From positions 31,570 through 95,569 of the forward strand of contig JAIEMJ010000018.1 in assembly GCA_019752335.1 (NCBI GenBank): DNA of 64,000 nt, given 5' to 3'. The notes beneath the pieces are model-generated. The model saw nothing but the letters and a program-made list of their open reading frames with translations, was not told the DNA's origin and did no database searches. Positions 41,226-49,725 of this stretch are shown here, piece by piece (position 1 is the first letter of the stretch; every line of letters begins with the position of its first letter). Position numbers and translations under genes: made by a program. The DNA is from Bryobacteraceae bacterium (GTDB taxonomy: Bacteria > Acidobacteriota > Terriglobia > Bryobacterales > Bryobacteraceae).

Positions 41226-41484
41226 CACCCTGCTTAGGCAATCATCTGGCCAATCGCCAGGCGATGAGATCAAGGTACTTAGGCGAGTGGACCCTGTGCC
41301 CGGGCCGCCCACCTGCCGCTTGCAAGGAGCCGGGCTTTCAAGCGGAATCCGATCTCGGCGGGCGTTTTCGGTGTGGACAGGCCGGTGTCCAATGCCATTT
41401 AGTCAAGGGTCATCGAACGGATTCCAATCGGCAACTTGCGCGCAGCAACGTGAAAGTTTATGCAATGGGCGGTGGAAACGCCCT
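41226..41484. other. Intergenic stretch without recognised features
   Basis: About 260 bp between the OMP gene start and the frameshifted small gene. TTGACT on the minus strand could be a -35 for the OMP gene, but no matching -10 is visible. The plus- and minus-strand ORFs here lack family signals. Confidence 0.3.
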
Positions 41485-41788
41485 CTAAGGAATAGTCCAG
41501 GTGGGAGCATAGTTGGCGATCCGGTCAAAGACGACGCCGGCGGCTTCGAGCACCGGCCGTTGAGCGAGCATGGGAGCCAAAGTGTCCATCTGCTTGGCTG
41601 CGGCTTCGTCCTCCCAGATACTCACGTTCACCACGGTATTGGTGATCGGATCGACGGCGGCGTAGTAACCCAGCAGTCCTCGCAAGGCGCGCAGGCACCA
41701 GCGGCCCGGCGGACTCCGCAATCAAACGTTGCACTTCCGCACAGTTTTCTTCGGCAAAACGCCCTTTTGGGATTCTGACAATCGGCAT
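41485..41788 (-). pseudogene. Frameshifted small stress-response/ABM-like protein
   Basis: The minus strand encodes MPIVRIPKGRFAEENCAEVQ and RLIAESAGPLV in one frame. From about 41715 the rest (LRALRGLLGYYAAVDPITNT, VVNVSIWEDEAAAKQMDTLA) and the end of the chain lie in another frame. The joined protein of about 101 residues resembles dimeric alpha-beta barrel monooxygenase-like proteins. One indel, a 2-nt loss or 1-nt gain, separates the parts. As there is just one lesion, a sequencing or assembly error is possible. It ends 20 bp after the next gene's stop on the same strand. Confidence 0.7.
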
Positions 41789-41807
41789 ATCTCAAGTTTG
41801 CCAAAAT

Positions 41808-43748
41808 CTAGAACCGCAGCACGCGCCAGAGGCTGGCGAAGTCGTCGGTCCAAATCAATGGGGCGCGATCCTTGGCGGTGTACACCGTGGTGAGGTCGCG
41901 GATGGCGGGGAGTTCCAGCAGCGCCGCATTGTCCGTGAGCACCATCCAGGTGGAGCCGTAGTAGCCCTTGGCGTGCAGACGTGCCGCCCTCCAGCCGAGG
42001 GGCCCCGCGAAGCCGCGGACGACCGGCGCTAAGTCGACTGACTTATTCGAAATGTGAATCAGCAACGCGCCGCCCGGCTTGAGCTTGGACTGATAAAGCC
42101 GTGCGCACTCGAGCGTGAGTAAGTGCGTGGGAATCGCGTCGCTCGAGAAAGCGTCGACTACCAGAACGTCGAAGGGTTCGCGTTCGCGCTCCAACGTGCG
42201 CCGGGCGTCGCCGAGCACGATATCCACTTGCGCCGCCGAGTCGCGCAAGTAAGTGAATTGCGTGCGCGCGATTTCCACGACGTCGGGATTGATTTCGTAG
42301 AAGCGATAACGGTCGCCGTCGCGGCCGTAGCGGGCTAAGGTGCCGACGCCGAGTCCGACGATGCCGATGCGGGCGGGTGCCGGCCCGAGCCGGGATAGAA
42401 TCGCGCCGGCCCCGGCCTTAGGGCCGTAGTAAGCGGTGGGTACGCCACGCTTATCCGCGTCGGTATATTGAAAGCCATGCAGAATCGTGCCGTTGTGTAA
42501 CTCTCTGCGCGGGCCGATCTCGTCCTTACCGGAGGCCACCCGCAAGGTGCCGAAGAAATTCCGTCGGCGTTCCAGCACGCCATCGGTATCCTGGCGCGCC
42601 AGCAGCACCAGCGCCGCCGCCATCGCAAGGCCAGGGACGGCATAGCGCGCGAGACCCGCTTCCTGCCGCCAGCCCAGGTAGCGGACCGCCATGCAGCCCA
42701 TCAGCGCCAGTGGGAACTCCGTGTAATTGGTAAATAGATGCGGAGCTACTAGCGCGACGAAAGCCGTACCGAGGGCGCCGCCCCAAGCGATCGCCAAGTA
42801 GAACTTCGTCAACGCGCCAGGCTCCGGCTTTCTGGCGACTAACTCGCCAAAGCAGACCATGCAGCCGGTGAACAAAGCCAGGCAGTAAATGGCGAGGCGG
42901 GACCAGAGCGGCAATGACACGCCGGCCACTTGCGCGATGCACGCCAGCATCACCGCGATGGCGGCTACGGAACCGAAGATATCGGGCCGGTACCAACGGT
43001 CACTCTGGAAGACGAGGATAAAGCAAGCCAGGTAAATCCCCAGCGGTAGCACCCACAGGAAAGGGCTGACGGCGACCTCGAGCGTCAATTGATTGGTCGT
43101 TGCCGCGAGTAACATCGCGCCGAGCGCGGAGAGTAACAGCCAGAGTGAGAATTGGGAGTAAGTGACCGGAATAGGCGCTGCCCGCTCCTTCGCGCTAGCC
43201 TGCTTCCACGCGACTACCGCGCATAGCGCCGCGAAGATCCAGTAGCCGGCGCGCCAGCCGAGTAACTGCCAGCGTAAGGGCACCCAAGGCTCAATGACGG
43301 CCGGATAGGCCAGCAGCGCGAGTAAGCTGCCCGCATTCGAGACGGCGTAGAGGCGATAAGGCGCGGGGCCCGCATACCATTGCTGCAGCAGCGGACTCGT
43401 CGCCGACAGCGCAATTGCCTCCAGGCCGCAAACCAGCAGGAGGCGCTTGATCACGTTCCAGGTGGGGTCACCGGAGTCGCTCACTTCAACTGGCCCGGCC
43501 CAGGCCTGGGTGAGCAGCGGCAGCATCAGGATCAGCGTATGATCCAGCCGTTGCGCGCCCACAGGGACCCGCGAGAGCCGGTGCGCGTACTGGTAGCCGA
43601 CGATTAGTGCGGCCTGGAAGAAGAGCAGGCACGCGGTCCAGAGGGCGGGGGTGCCGCCGTAAAGCGGCAGGAGTTGGCGCGCGACGATGGGCTGAACCGA
43701 GAAGAGCAGAAACGCGCTGAGAAAGATGGTGATCGGAAAAAGCGCCAC
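41808..43748 (-). CDS. Membrane protein fused to a spermidine synthase-like methyltransferase-fold domain
   Basis: The 646-residue protein begins at GTG 43748, where hydrophobic segments start (ALFPITIFLSAFLLFSVQP). The longer frame is antisense-like low-complexity sequence inside the permease gene. Residues 1-400 hold about ten to twelve membrane spans, and 400-646 a Rossmann-like domain with GLGVGTLARYG, FYEINPDVVEIA, VDIVLGDARRTLE and LVVDAFSSDAIPTHLLT. This matches fused 'MFS/spermidine synthase' proteins. The DAFSSD region keeps the family's Asp. Whether it makes polyamine is not clear. It follows the permease by 10 bp. Confidence 0.85.
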   Translation of the reverse strand: MALFPITIFLSAFLLFSVQPIVARQLLPLYGGTPALWTACLLFFQAALIVGYQYAHRLSRVPVGAQRLDHTLILMLPLLTQAWAGPVEVSDSGDPTWNVIKRLLLVCGLEAIALSATSPLLQQWYAGPAPYRLYAVSNAGSLLALLAYPAVIEPWVPLRWQLLGWRAGYWIFAALCAVVAWKQASAKERAAPIPVTYSQFSLWLLLSALGAMLLAATTNQLTLEVAVSPFLWVLPLGIYLACFILVFQSDRWYRPDIFGSVAAIAVMLACIAQVAGVSLPLWSRLAIYCLALFTGCMVCFGELVARKPEPGALTKFYLAIAWGGALGTAFVALVAPHLFTNYTEFPLALMGCMAVRYLGWRQEAGLARYAVPGLAMAAALVLLARQDTDGVLERRRNFFGTLRVASGKDEIGPRRELHNGTILHGFQYTDADKRGVPTAYYGPKAGAGAILSRLGPAPARIGIVGLGVGTLARYGRDGDRYRFYEINPDVVEIARTQFTYLRDSAAQVDIVLGDARRTLEREREPFDVLVVDAFSSDAIPTHLLTLECARLYQSKLKPGGALLIHISNKSVDLAPVVRGFAGPLGWRAARLHAKGYYGSTWMVLTDNAALLELPAIRDLTTVYTAKDRAPLIWTDDFASLWRVLRF

Positions 43749-43758
43749 ACTTAGCAGC

Positions 43759-44994
43759 TTACTCGTAGCGGAGGGCCACCACGGGATCGAGGCGGGCGGC
43801 CTTGCTGGCGGGCCAGATGCCGAAGAAGAGCCCGACGCCGATGGAGACGAGCAGCCCGGCGGCGGCGGCCCAGAGCGGCACGCTGGTGGGCAGCGAAGGG
43901 AAGACGAGATGAGTGGCGGCGGAGAGCAGCCAGCCAAGCGCCATGCCGAGCAGGCCACCCAGGCCGGTGAGCGTCGCGGCTTCGATGAGGAACTGCACGA
44001 CGATGTCGATGCGCCGGGCGCCGAGGGCTTTACGCACACCGATTTCGCGCGTGCGTTCCGTGACGGAGACCAGCATGATATTCATGACGCCAATGCCGCC
44101 CACTAAGAGGCCGATGGAACTCAGGATGGCCATCACCAGGGCGGTCATCGCCGTGGTTTTGCGAAACTGTTCCAGCATTTGCTCGGCCGTCGAGAGACCG
44201 AAGTTATCTGGCTTGTCGTGGGGCACGTGGCGCTCCTGGCGCAGGACGACACGTACTTCGTCGAGCGCGGCGGCCAGTTGCCCGGGCTTCGCGTTCACGA
44301 GGAGTAAGTGCTCACGCGAGTTCGGAAACAGCTTGCGCATGGTGTAGTAGGGCAGAATGATGCGCTGATCTTCTTCGCCGGGGAACGACGCCGCTGGCCG
44401 GTTCATCACTCCCACTAACTCGAACATGTGACCGGCGACTTCGATCCATTTTCCGGTGGGATCGCCGCTGGCGAAGAGCGACTTATAGACGTCCTCGCCG
44501 ATTACCACCACGGGCCGGCGATGCTCGCTTTCGGAATCCGAAAAGAAGCGGCCATACTTCATTTCGGCATTGCCGCCGAAGATATAGCCTTCCTGGGCGC
44601 CAGTAAGTTGGATCTGATAGTGCTCGTTCGCCTTGTATCGCGCCTTGATAATGCCGTTGCTGGGAAACAGAATGGGACTTACATGATCCACACTAGGACA
44701 ACGTTCGGCAATCGAGCGAGCATTTTCGAAAGTAAGTGGCCTGCGGGCGCGCTCCTCCGGACTCAGATTGCCAAAACGCATCCCGACCTGGAACTTGAAG
44801 ACCAGAATCGTATTGGTGCCGAAGCTCGAAAGGACGTTGCCGATCGCGCCGTCTAGGCCGGTCAAAATGGAGCCGACGCCGATAATCGTACCCGTGCCGA
44901 TAATTACGCCGAGCACGGTGAGAAAGGCGCGTAGTTTATAGGCGCGAATGGTGTCGAAGGCCAGGGAGACGGCATTCCAGAAAGGGCTGCGCAT
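43759..44994 (-). CDS. MacB/FtsX-family ABC transporter permease (second of pair)
   Basis: The 411-residue protein has the four-TM MacB layout: an N-terminal span (LRAFLTVLGVIIGTGTIIGV), a periplasmic MacB-PCD domain of about 220 residues, and three C-terminal spans holding IGLLVGGIGVMNIMLVSVTE, REIGVRKALGARR and LLGMALGWLL. It ends with ARLDPVVALRYE, the classical finish. With the neighbouring permease it may form a heteromeric complex for export or mechanotransmission. No ABC ATPase gene is in the neighbourhood, so the ATPase must be elsewhere. Its ATG abuts the TAG of the previous permease. Confidence 0.93.
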   Translation of the reverse strand: MRSPFWNAVSLAFDTIRAYKLRAFLTVLGVIIGTGTIIGVGSILTGLDGAIGNVLSSFGTNTILVFKFQVGMRFGNLSPEERARRPLTFENARSIAERCPSVDHVSPILFPSNGIIKARYKANEHYQIQLTGAQEGYIFGGNAEMKYGRFFSDSESEHRRPVVVIGEDVYKSLFASGDPTGKWIEVAGHMFELVGVMNRPAASFPGEEDQRIILPYYTMRKLFPNSREHLLLVNAKPGQLAAALDEVRVVLRQERHVPHDKPDNFGLSTAEQMLEQFRKTTAMTALVMAILSSIGLLVGGIGVMNIMLVSVTERTREIGVRKALGARRIDIVVQFLIEAATLTGLGGLLGMALGWLLSAATHLVFPSLPTSVPLWAAAAGLLVSIGVGLFFGIWPASKAARLDPVVALRYE

Positions 44995-46248
44995 CTACCG
45001 CTCCACTCGCAAGGCTTCAATCGGATCGAGCTTCGCGGCGCGGCGCGCGGGGTAAATCCCGAAGAACAGACCGACCGCGACCGACATACTTACCGCGAGC
45101 ACGACCGCGGAGAATGGCATGGACATCGGGATGGGCGTGGTTTGGCTAACGATGAGGGTAATCAGCCAGGCGATACCCACGCCGATGAGTCCACCAGAGC
45201 CGGACAGCATCGAACTCTCCGCCAGAAACTGATTCAGTATGTCCCGTTTGCGCGCGCCGAGCGACTTACGAATGCCAATCTCCTGCGTACGTTCGGAGAC
45301 TACGGCGAGCATGATGTTCATGATCACCACGCCGCCTACCACCATGAAGACGCTCACCACGGCGATGGCGGTGGCGGCGATCGCGCCGGTCATATTCGCC
45401 CACGCGCCGGAGAGCGAGTCCGAACTGATAACGGCGAACGTATCGTCCGCGCCGGGTGTGAGATGCCGGTAAGCACGCAAGAGGGCACGGACTTCATCTT
45501 GCGCCTGCAAGTGATGACCCTGGTCAATCGCTTTGGCTAGATAGGCCATCTGCACGCGGCGCCCGTACATCTGGAAGAAGACTTCAATCGGCACGACGAC
45601 AAACGAGTCGCGGGATTGGCCGAAGACGCTACCGAGTGGCTTCGAGACGCCGACTACTTCAAAGGCGCGGCCATTCACGGAAATCGTTTTGCCCACCGCG
45701 TCAGTATTCGGAAACAGACGGTCCTTCACTTCGCTGCCGATGAAGCAACGCCAGAGCTTTTTATCATTTTCCACTTCGCTGATAAAGCGCCCTTGCGCCG
45801 CTTGGTAGTTACTCATGGCGCCGACATTGGCGGTGACGCCTTCAACGCGCGCGGCGTCCACGCGTTCGCTGCCGTAGCGTAAGTCCGCGCTGCGGCCGGT
45901 TTGCAAGCCGATGTCGGAGATCAGGTGCGCGCGCTGTCGCAGGAAAGCGAATTCGTCGCGATTGAGCCAGGGATTCTTGCGCTGAAACTCGAGGTACTTC
46001 TTCGGATCCCAATTGCCGATGAAGGCGAAGCGGACGACACGGAATCCGTCCGAGCCCATGTCCGAGACGCTCTCGGCGATGTAGCGATCCATGCCGTGAA
46101 TTACGCTCATCACGGCGATCAACGTCGTGGTAGAGAGAATAATCCCCAAGAGCGTGAGGAAGCTGCGCAACTTACTTGACCGCAGCGACTGCGCAGCCAC
46201 GCGCACGGCTTCGCCGAAGGATGCGGTATGGCGGGGCGGAGAACTCAC
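44995..46248 (-). CDS. MacB/FtsX-family ABC transporter permease (first of pair)
   Basis: The 417-residue paralog of the downstream permease has an N-terminal span near residues 30-50 (FLTLLGIILSTTTLIAVMS), a large extracytoplasmic domain, and C-terminal spans (VSVFMVVGGVVIMNIMLAVV, QEIGIRKSLGARKRDI, GLIGVGIAWLITLIVS). It ends with KLDPIEALRVER. The two genes abut, giving tandem permeases in one operon. The upstream YheT-like gene, on the same strand 24 bp away, probably leads this operon. Confidence 0.93.
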   Translation of the reverse strand: MSSPPRHTASFGEAVRVAAQSLRSSKLRSFLTLLGIILSTTTLIAVMSVIHGMDRYIAESVSDMGSDGFRVVRFAFIGNWDPKKYLEFQRKNPWLNRDEFAFLRQRAHLISDIGLQTGRSADLRYGSERVDAARVEGVTANVGAMSNYQAAQGRFISEVENDKKLWRCFIGSEVKDRLFPNTDAVGKTISVNGRAFEVVGVSKPLGSVFGQSRDSFVVVPIEVFFQMYGRRVQMAYLAKAIDQGHHLQAQDEVRALLRAYRHLTPGADDTFAVISSDSLSGAWANMTGAIAATAIAVVSVFMVVGGVVIMNIMLAVVSERTQEIGIRKSLGARKRDILNQFLAESSMLSGSGGLIGVGIAWLITLIVSQTTPIPMSMPFSAVVLAVSMSVAVGLFFGIYPARRAAKLDPIEALRVER

Positions 46249-46272
46249 TATCTCGAAGACGACCGAAGGGGG

Positions 46273-47244
46273 CTAATTGTTCCGTAAGGGCGCGAAAAAA
46301 TCGAGAATCGTGTGATCTACCCAGAAGCGCGGCTGCTGGCGAGCCAGAAATCCGACGTGGCCGCCATGCGCGGGGGCGACTAGCCACAGGGCGCCGTAGT
46401 TTACCCAGTCGTGCTGGCGGTATACGGAATAAGGAATGAGGGGATCGTCTTGGGCCTGCACCACCAGGGTCGGCACGGCGATGCGCGGAAGATACTGGCC
46501 GGAGGATTGCGTCGCGTAGTAATTAGTAGCCGTGCCGAAGCCAAAGTAGGGCGCGGTGATCTGATCGTCAAAGTCCATCACGGTGCGGACTTGGTCCAGC
46601 AGAGCCAAGCGGTCGCGATGCGGCCGGTAGTGTTCGGGGTGCAACTGGTGGCGCTGCCGGTAGCGCTCCTTCAAACGTGTAACGAAGCGGCTCTCATAGA
46701 GGCGGTTGCGCGGCTCCATCATGCGGCGGCAACAGGCTTCGAGGTCAAGCGGGGTGGAGATGGCGGCGCCGCCCGCCACTAACGAAGTGGTGCCGAGTTC
46801 GCCGAGCAACTTGAGCACAACATTGCCGCCCAGCGAGAAGCCCGCGACGAACACCGGGCCCCGGCCTTCGCGATGGAATTGCTCCAGAATCGCGCGCAGG
46901 TCACTGGTGAGCCCGGCGTGATAGAGCGTCGGCGAGAGTAACTCGGTGCCGCCGCAACTGCGCATGTTCAGGCGGTGCGTGCGATAGCCCTGAGCGAGCG
47001 CGGCGTGGGCCAGGCTGCGCATGTAGCCGGAGTCGTGCGAGCCTTCGAGGCCATGGAGGATGATCAGTTCGCCGCGCGGGGATCCGGCCGGCGACTGGGT
47101 CATCGCCATGACCTGGACGCCCGGTTCAGTGGTGAACGTGGTGGGAGTGGCGGGCTGCAACAAGCGCGGGCGGGCCCAGAAGTTCGCGGCGATGGTCGCC
47201 AGGTGGGCGTTTTGAAAGAGCGGGCGAAAGGGCTGAGTATCCAG
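46273..47244 (-). CDS. YheT-like alpha/beta hydrolase (start uncertain)
   Basis: This serine hydrolase of the YheT/EMB8 type has the nucleophile elbow GFSLGGN, an upstream oxyanion segment LHGLEGSHDS, Asp in QAQDDPLIP and His in PAHGGHVGF. The first ATG/GTG/TTG in frame is TTG 47163. However, the family's conserved N-terminus (FRPLFQNAHLATI, then AANFWARP) is encoded upstream in the same frame back to about 47232. The only initiation-like codon before it is CTG 47244. The frame is continuous with the kinase gene, separated only by the kinase TGA at 47257-47259. The true start may be CTG, or a reinitiation event after the kinase stop. Confidence 0.82.
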   Translation of the reverse strand: MDTQPFRPLFQNAHLATIAANFWARPRLLQPATPTTFTTEPGVQVMAMTQSPAGSPRGELIILHGLEGSHDSGYMRSLAHAALAQGYRTHRLNMRSCGGTELLSPTLYHAGLTSDLRAILEQFHREGRGPVFVAGFSLGGNVVLKLLGELGTTSLVAGGAAISTPLDLEACCRRMMEPRNRLYESRFVTRLKERYRQRHQLHPEHYRPHRDRLALLDQVRTVMDFDDQITAPYFGFGTATNYYATQSSGQYLPRIAVPTLVVQAQDDPLIPYSVYRQHDWVNYGALWLVAPAHGGHVGFLARQQPRFWVDHTILDFFAPLRNN

Positions 47245-47256
47245 AGCTCCAGGATA

Positions 47257-49629
47257 TCAGCGAAGCTTCGCGAGCCAGACCGGGTCGGGCGGCGTGGCCA
47301 GGGCGAGGGCCGCGCGAGCCTTTTGGGGCTGGTTCGCCTTGAGCCACAGCTTGGCGTGCAGGTTGTGGGCCTGGGGCAGACGCTTCTCCAGAATGGCGAT
47401 GGCGCGGGCGTGCTCGCCGCTTTCGAAGAGCGTGGCGGCGTAGTCTGGATGCTGGTCGCCGACGGTATTGAGCCGGGCGGCCAAGGCCTTTGCGAAGAGC
47501 GACGCGGCTTCCGCCTTTAGGCCTGATAAGGCGCGGGCTTCGGCGAGTTGCTCGTAGGCGCGGGTGGTGAGTCCGTGGGACTCGCCGAGGCGTTGGCGGC
47601 GAGTGCGGAGGCTGTCTTCGAGCATGGGTACGGCTTCGGCGAGGCGGTTCTGCGCGACGAGGGTGGCGGCCAGTCCGGCGGCGGCGAAGGTGTACTCGGC
47701 GGTGTCCTTCCCGTGGAAGCGCTGCTCCAGCGCGACGGCCTCGCGGCCGAGAGCTTCGGCCTCCTGGAGTTCGCCCATGTCGCGGCGGATCCCGGCGGCC
47801 ATGGTGAGGGTGCTGGCGATGCTGGGATTGCCCGTGGGGAAGGCGGCGCGCGCAATGGCGAGGGCTTCGTCGATCAGGGTACGGGCGCGGGTGACTTCGC
47901 CGCGCGCCAACGCGACGCCGGCTAACTGGCGCAGGCTGCTGCCGACGCGCGGATGCTGATGGCCCCAGGTTTTGCGGCGGATGGCGAGGGCTTCGGTGAA
48001 GAGGGCCTCGGCGGTGTCGTAGTTGCCTAAGGACGATTCGATGTTGCCGAGATTGCCGGCGGAGAGGGCGGTATGAAAGGCGCCGGGTGGCAGGGCGATG
48101 CGGCGAATGCGCAGGGCTTCCGCAAAGGTGGCGCGGCTTTCGGGCAGACGTCCGCGAATTTGTTGGAGGATGCCGAGGATGTTGAGCGAGTCGGCGATGT
48201 CCTCGTCGTTGGGACTGAGCTTGGCGCGGCGAATCTCGAGGGAGCGGGCGACGAGTTTTTCGGCGCGGTCATATTGTTGTAACTCGCGGAGCAAGTCGGC
48301 GAGACGAATCTGGATTCTGGCGACGCTGAGGGCGTCGTCGCCGGAGACTTGCGCTTCAAGCTTCAGGCTGCGTTCGAAGAGAGGCAGGGCTTGCTGGTAG
48401 AGACCGAGCAGGCGGTAGACATCGCCGAGCTTTTCGGTGAGCGAGGCTTCGACGGCAGGCTGGTTGGCGAATTGCCTGGTCACGCGCTGGGCGCCGCGAT
48501 CGAGGAGATCGCGGGCTTTCAGGTCGGCGCCGGTGTTATTGGCGCTATTCGGGTCAGAGGCGTCGAAGAGGCCGACGAGAAAGCCTTGGACGGCGCGGGC
48601 GGTGTCGCGTTCGCGTTTGTACTGCTGGTTGAGCTTCGCCAGGCTGATGCCGGCGATGAGCAGGACCGCCAGCAGCACCGTCGCGAAGCCGACGGCGAGA
48701 TGGTGGCGGCGGACGAACTTGCGGACTAAGTAAGTCCAATGGCCGTCGTGCGCCCGGACGGGAAAGCCTTCGAGGTAGCGACGGACGTCGTCGCTGAGCT
48801 GGTCCGCCGACGAGTAGCGCGCGCTGGGCTCCTTGCGTAGAGCCTTGGCGGCGATCGCGGCCAAGTCCGGCGCGACGCCGGCTAATGGCTGTGGCTCCTG
48901 CTCACAGACGATGCGGCGAATCTCATTCGTGTTGCGGCCTTCCACGGGAAAGGGCAGGCGGCCGGCGAGTAAGACGGTGAGGATCAGGCCGAGCGAATAA
49001 ACGTCGGTGGCGGTGGAGATCGTCTCGCCGCAGAGCTGTTCGGGGCTCGCGTACTCGGGGGTCATTAAACGGTCAAAGGGGCGAGTGACGGCGTGGGTGA
49101 AGGCGCCTAATTCGGGGCGGAGTAACTTGGCGATGCCGAAATCGAGTAACTTCACTTCGCCTTCGCCGGTGACGAGAATATTGGCGGGCTTGAGGTCGCG
49201 ATGGACGACCAGGTTACGGTGGGCGTAGTGTACGGCGTCGCAGAGTTGGCGGAAGAGGGCGAGACGCTCGGCGATGGAGGGCTGACGGCGCCGGCAGTAC
49301 TCGTCGATCGGCTCGCCGTCGACGTACTCCATTACAACGTAGGGCACGCCGGCTTCGGTGACGCCACCGTCGACGAGGCGGGCGATGTGGGGATGGTCGA
49401 GCGCGGCGAGGATTTCGCGTTCGGCCTGGAAGCGCAGCTCCATTGAGGGCTCGAGCAGGTGGCCGTGCATGAGCTTGATGGCGACGGGGCGACGGAGCAT
49501 GCCGTCCGTGCGTTGGGCGAGCCAGACGTCGCCCATGCCGCCGCGCGCGATGCGCTTGGTGAGGTGATAGGGTCCAACGCCTACCCCGGCGGCAACAGAG
49601 TGGGTTTGATCCTGCCCGATTCCATGCAT
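47257..49629 (-). CDS. Transmembrane Ser/Thr protein kinase with TPR tail
   Basis: The 790-residue protein has a Hanks-type kinase domain at residues about 20-290: Gly-rich loop GGMGDVWLAQ, Lys in VAIKLMHGH, HRDLKPANI, DFGIAK and the APE-equivalent TPEYASPEQL. A membrane span follows near 318-340 (AVGFATVLLAVLLIAGISLA). A TPR-type helical tail of about 430 residues has repeated motifs such as LGDVYRLLGLYQQALPLFER and ALAIRRKTWGHQHP. It probably senses or assembles partners through the TPRs. Such kinase-TPR proteins are common in Acidobacteriota. The start follows a clear terminator of the upstream gene. Confidence 0.93.
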   Translation of the reverse strand: MHGIGQDQTHSVAAGVGVGPYHLTKRIARGGMGDVWLAQRTDGMLRRPVAIKLMHGHLLEPSMELRFQAEREILAALDHPHIARLVDGGVTEAGVPYVVMEYVDGEPIDEYCRRRQPSIAERLALFRQLCDAVHYAHRNLVVHRDLKPANILVTGEGEVKLLDFGIAKLLRPELGAFTHAVTRPFDRLMTPEYASPEQLCGETISTATDVYSLGLILTVLLAGRLPFPVEGRNTNEIRRIVCEQEPQPLAGVAPDLAAIAAKALRKEPSARYSSADQLSDDVRRYLEGFPVRAHDGHWTYLVRKFVRRHHLAVGFATVLLAVLLIAGISLAKLNQQYKRERDTARAVQGFLVGLFDASDPNSANNTGADLKARDLLDRGAQRVTRQFANQPAVEASLTEKLGDVYRLLGLYQQALPLFERSLKLEAQVSGDDALSVARIQIRLADLLRELQQYDRAEKLVARSLEIRRAKLSPNDEDIADSLNILGILQQIRGRLPESRATFAEALRIRRIALPPGAFHTALSAGNLGNIESSLGNYDTAEALFTEALAIRRKTWGHQHPRVGSSLRQLAGVALARGEVTRARTLIDEALAIARAAFPTGNPSIASTLTMAAGIRRDMGELQEAEALGREAVALEQRFHGKDTAEYTFAAAGLAATLVAQNRLAEAVPMLEDSLRTRRQRLGESHGLTTRAYEQLAEARALSGLKAEAASLFAKALAARLNTVGDQHPDYAATLFESGEHARAIAILEKRLPQAHNLHAKLWLKANQPQKARAALALATPPDPVWLAKLR

Positions 49630-49668
49630 GCCGACCTATCGGCGGAACGCCTCGATTTCAGGAGGGTC

Positions 49669-49705
49669 CAAAAACGCAACGAGCGCGCCCGAAGGCGCGC
49701 TCGTT
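49669..49705 (-). terminator. Intrinsic terminator of the tandem-repeat protein gene
   Basis: On the minus strand a 12-bp stem (AACGAGCGCGCC / GGCGCGCTCGTT) with a TTCG tetraloop is followed by GCG and a TTTTT run. This is the only textbook rho-independent terminator I found in the window. Confidence 0.85.
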
Positions 49706-49725
49706 TTGGTGGAGTGGCGAACGGT

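Noticed and set aside
47257..47259. Programmed read-through or selenocysteine at the kinase TGA
   Set aside because: No SECIS-like hairpin or conserved read-through context is visible; kept only as one option in the start-codon finding.
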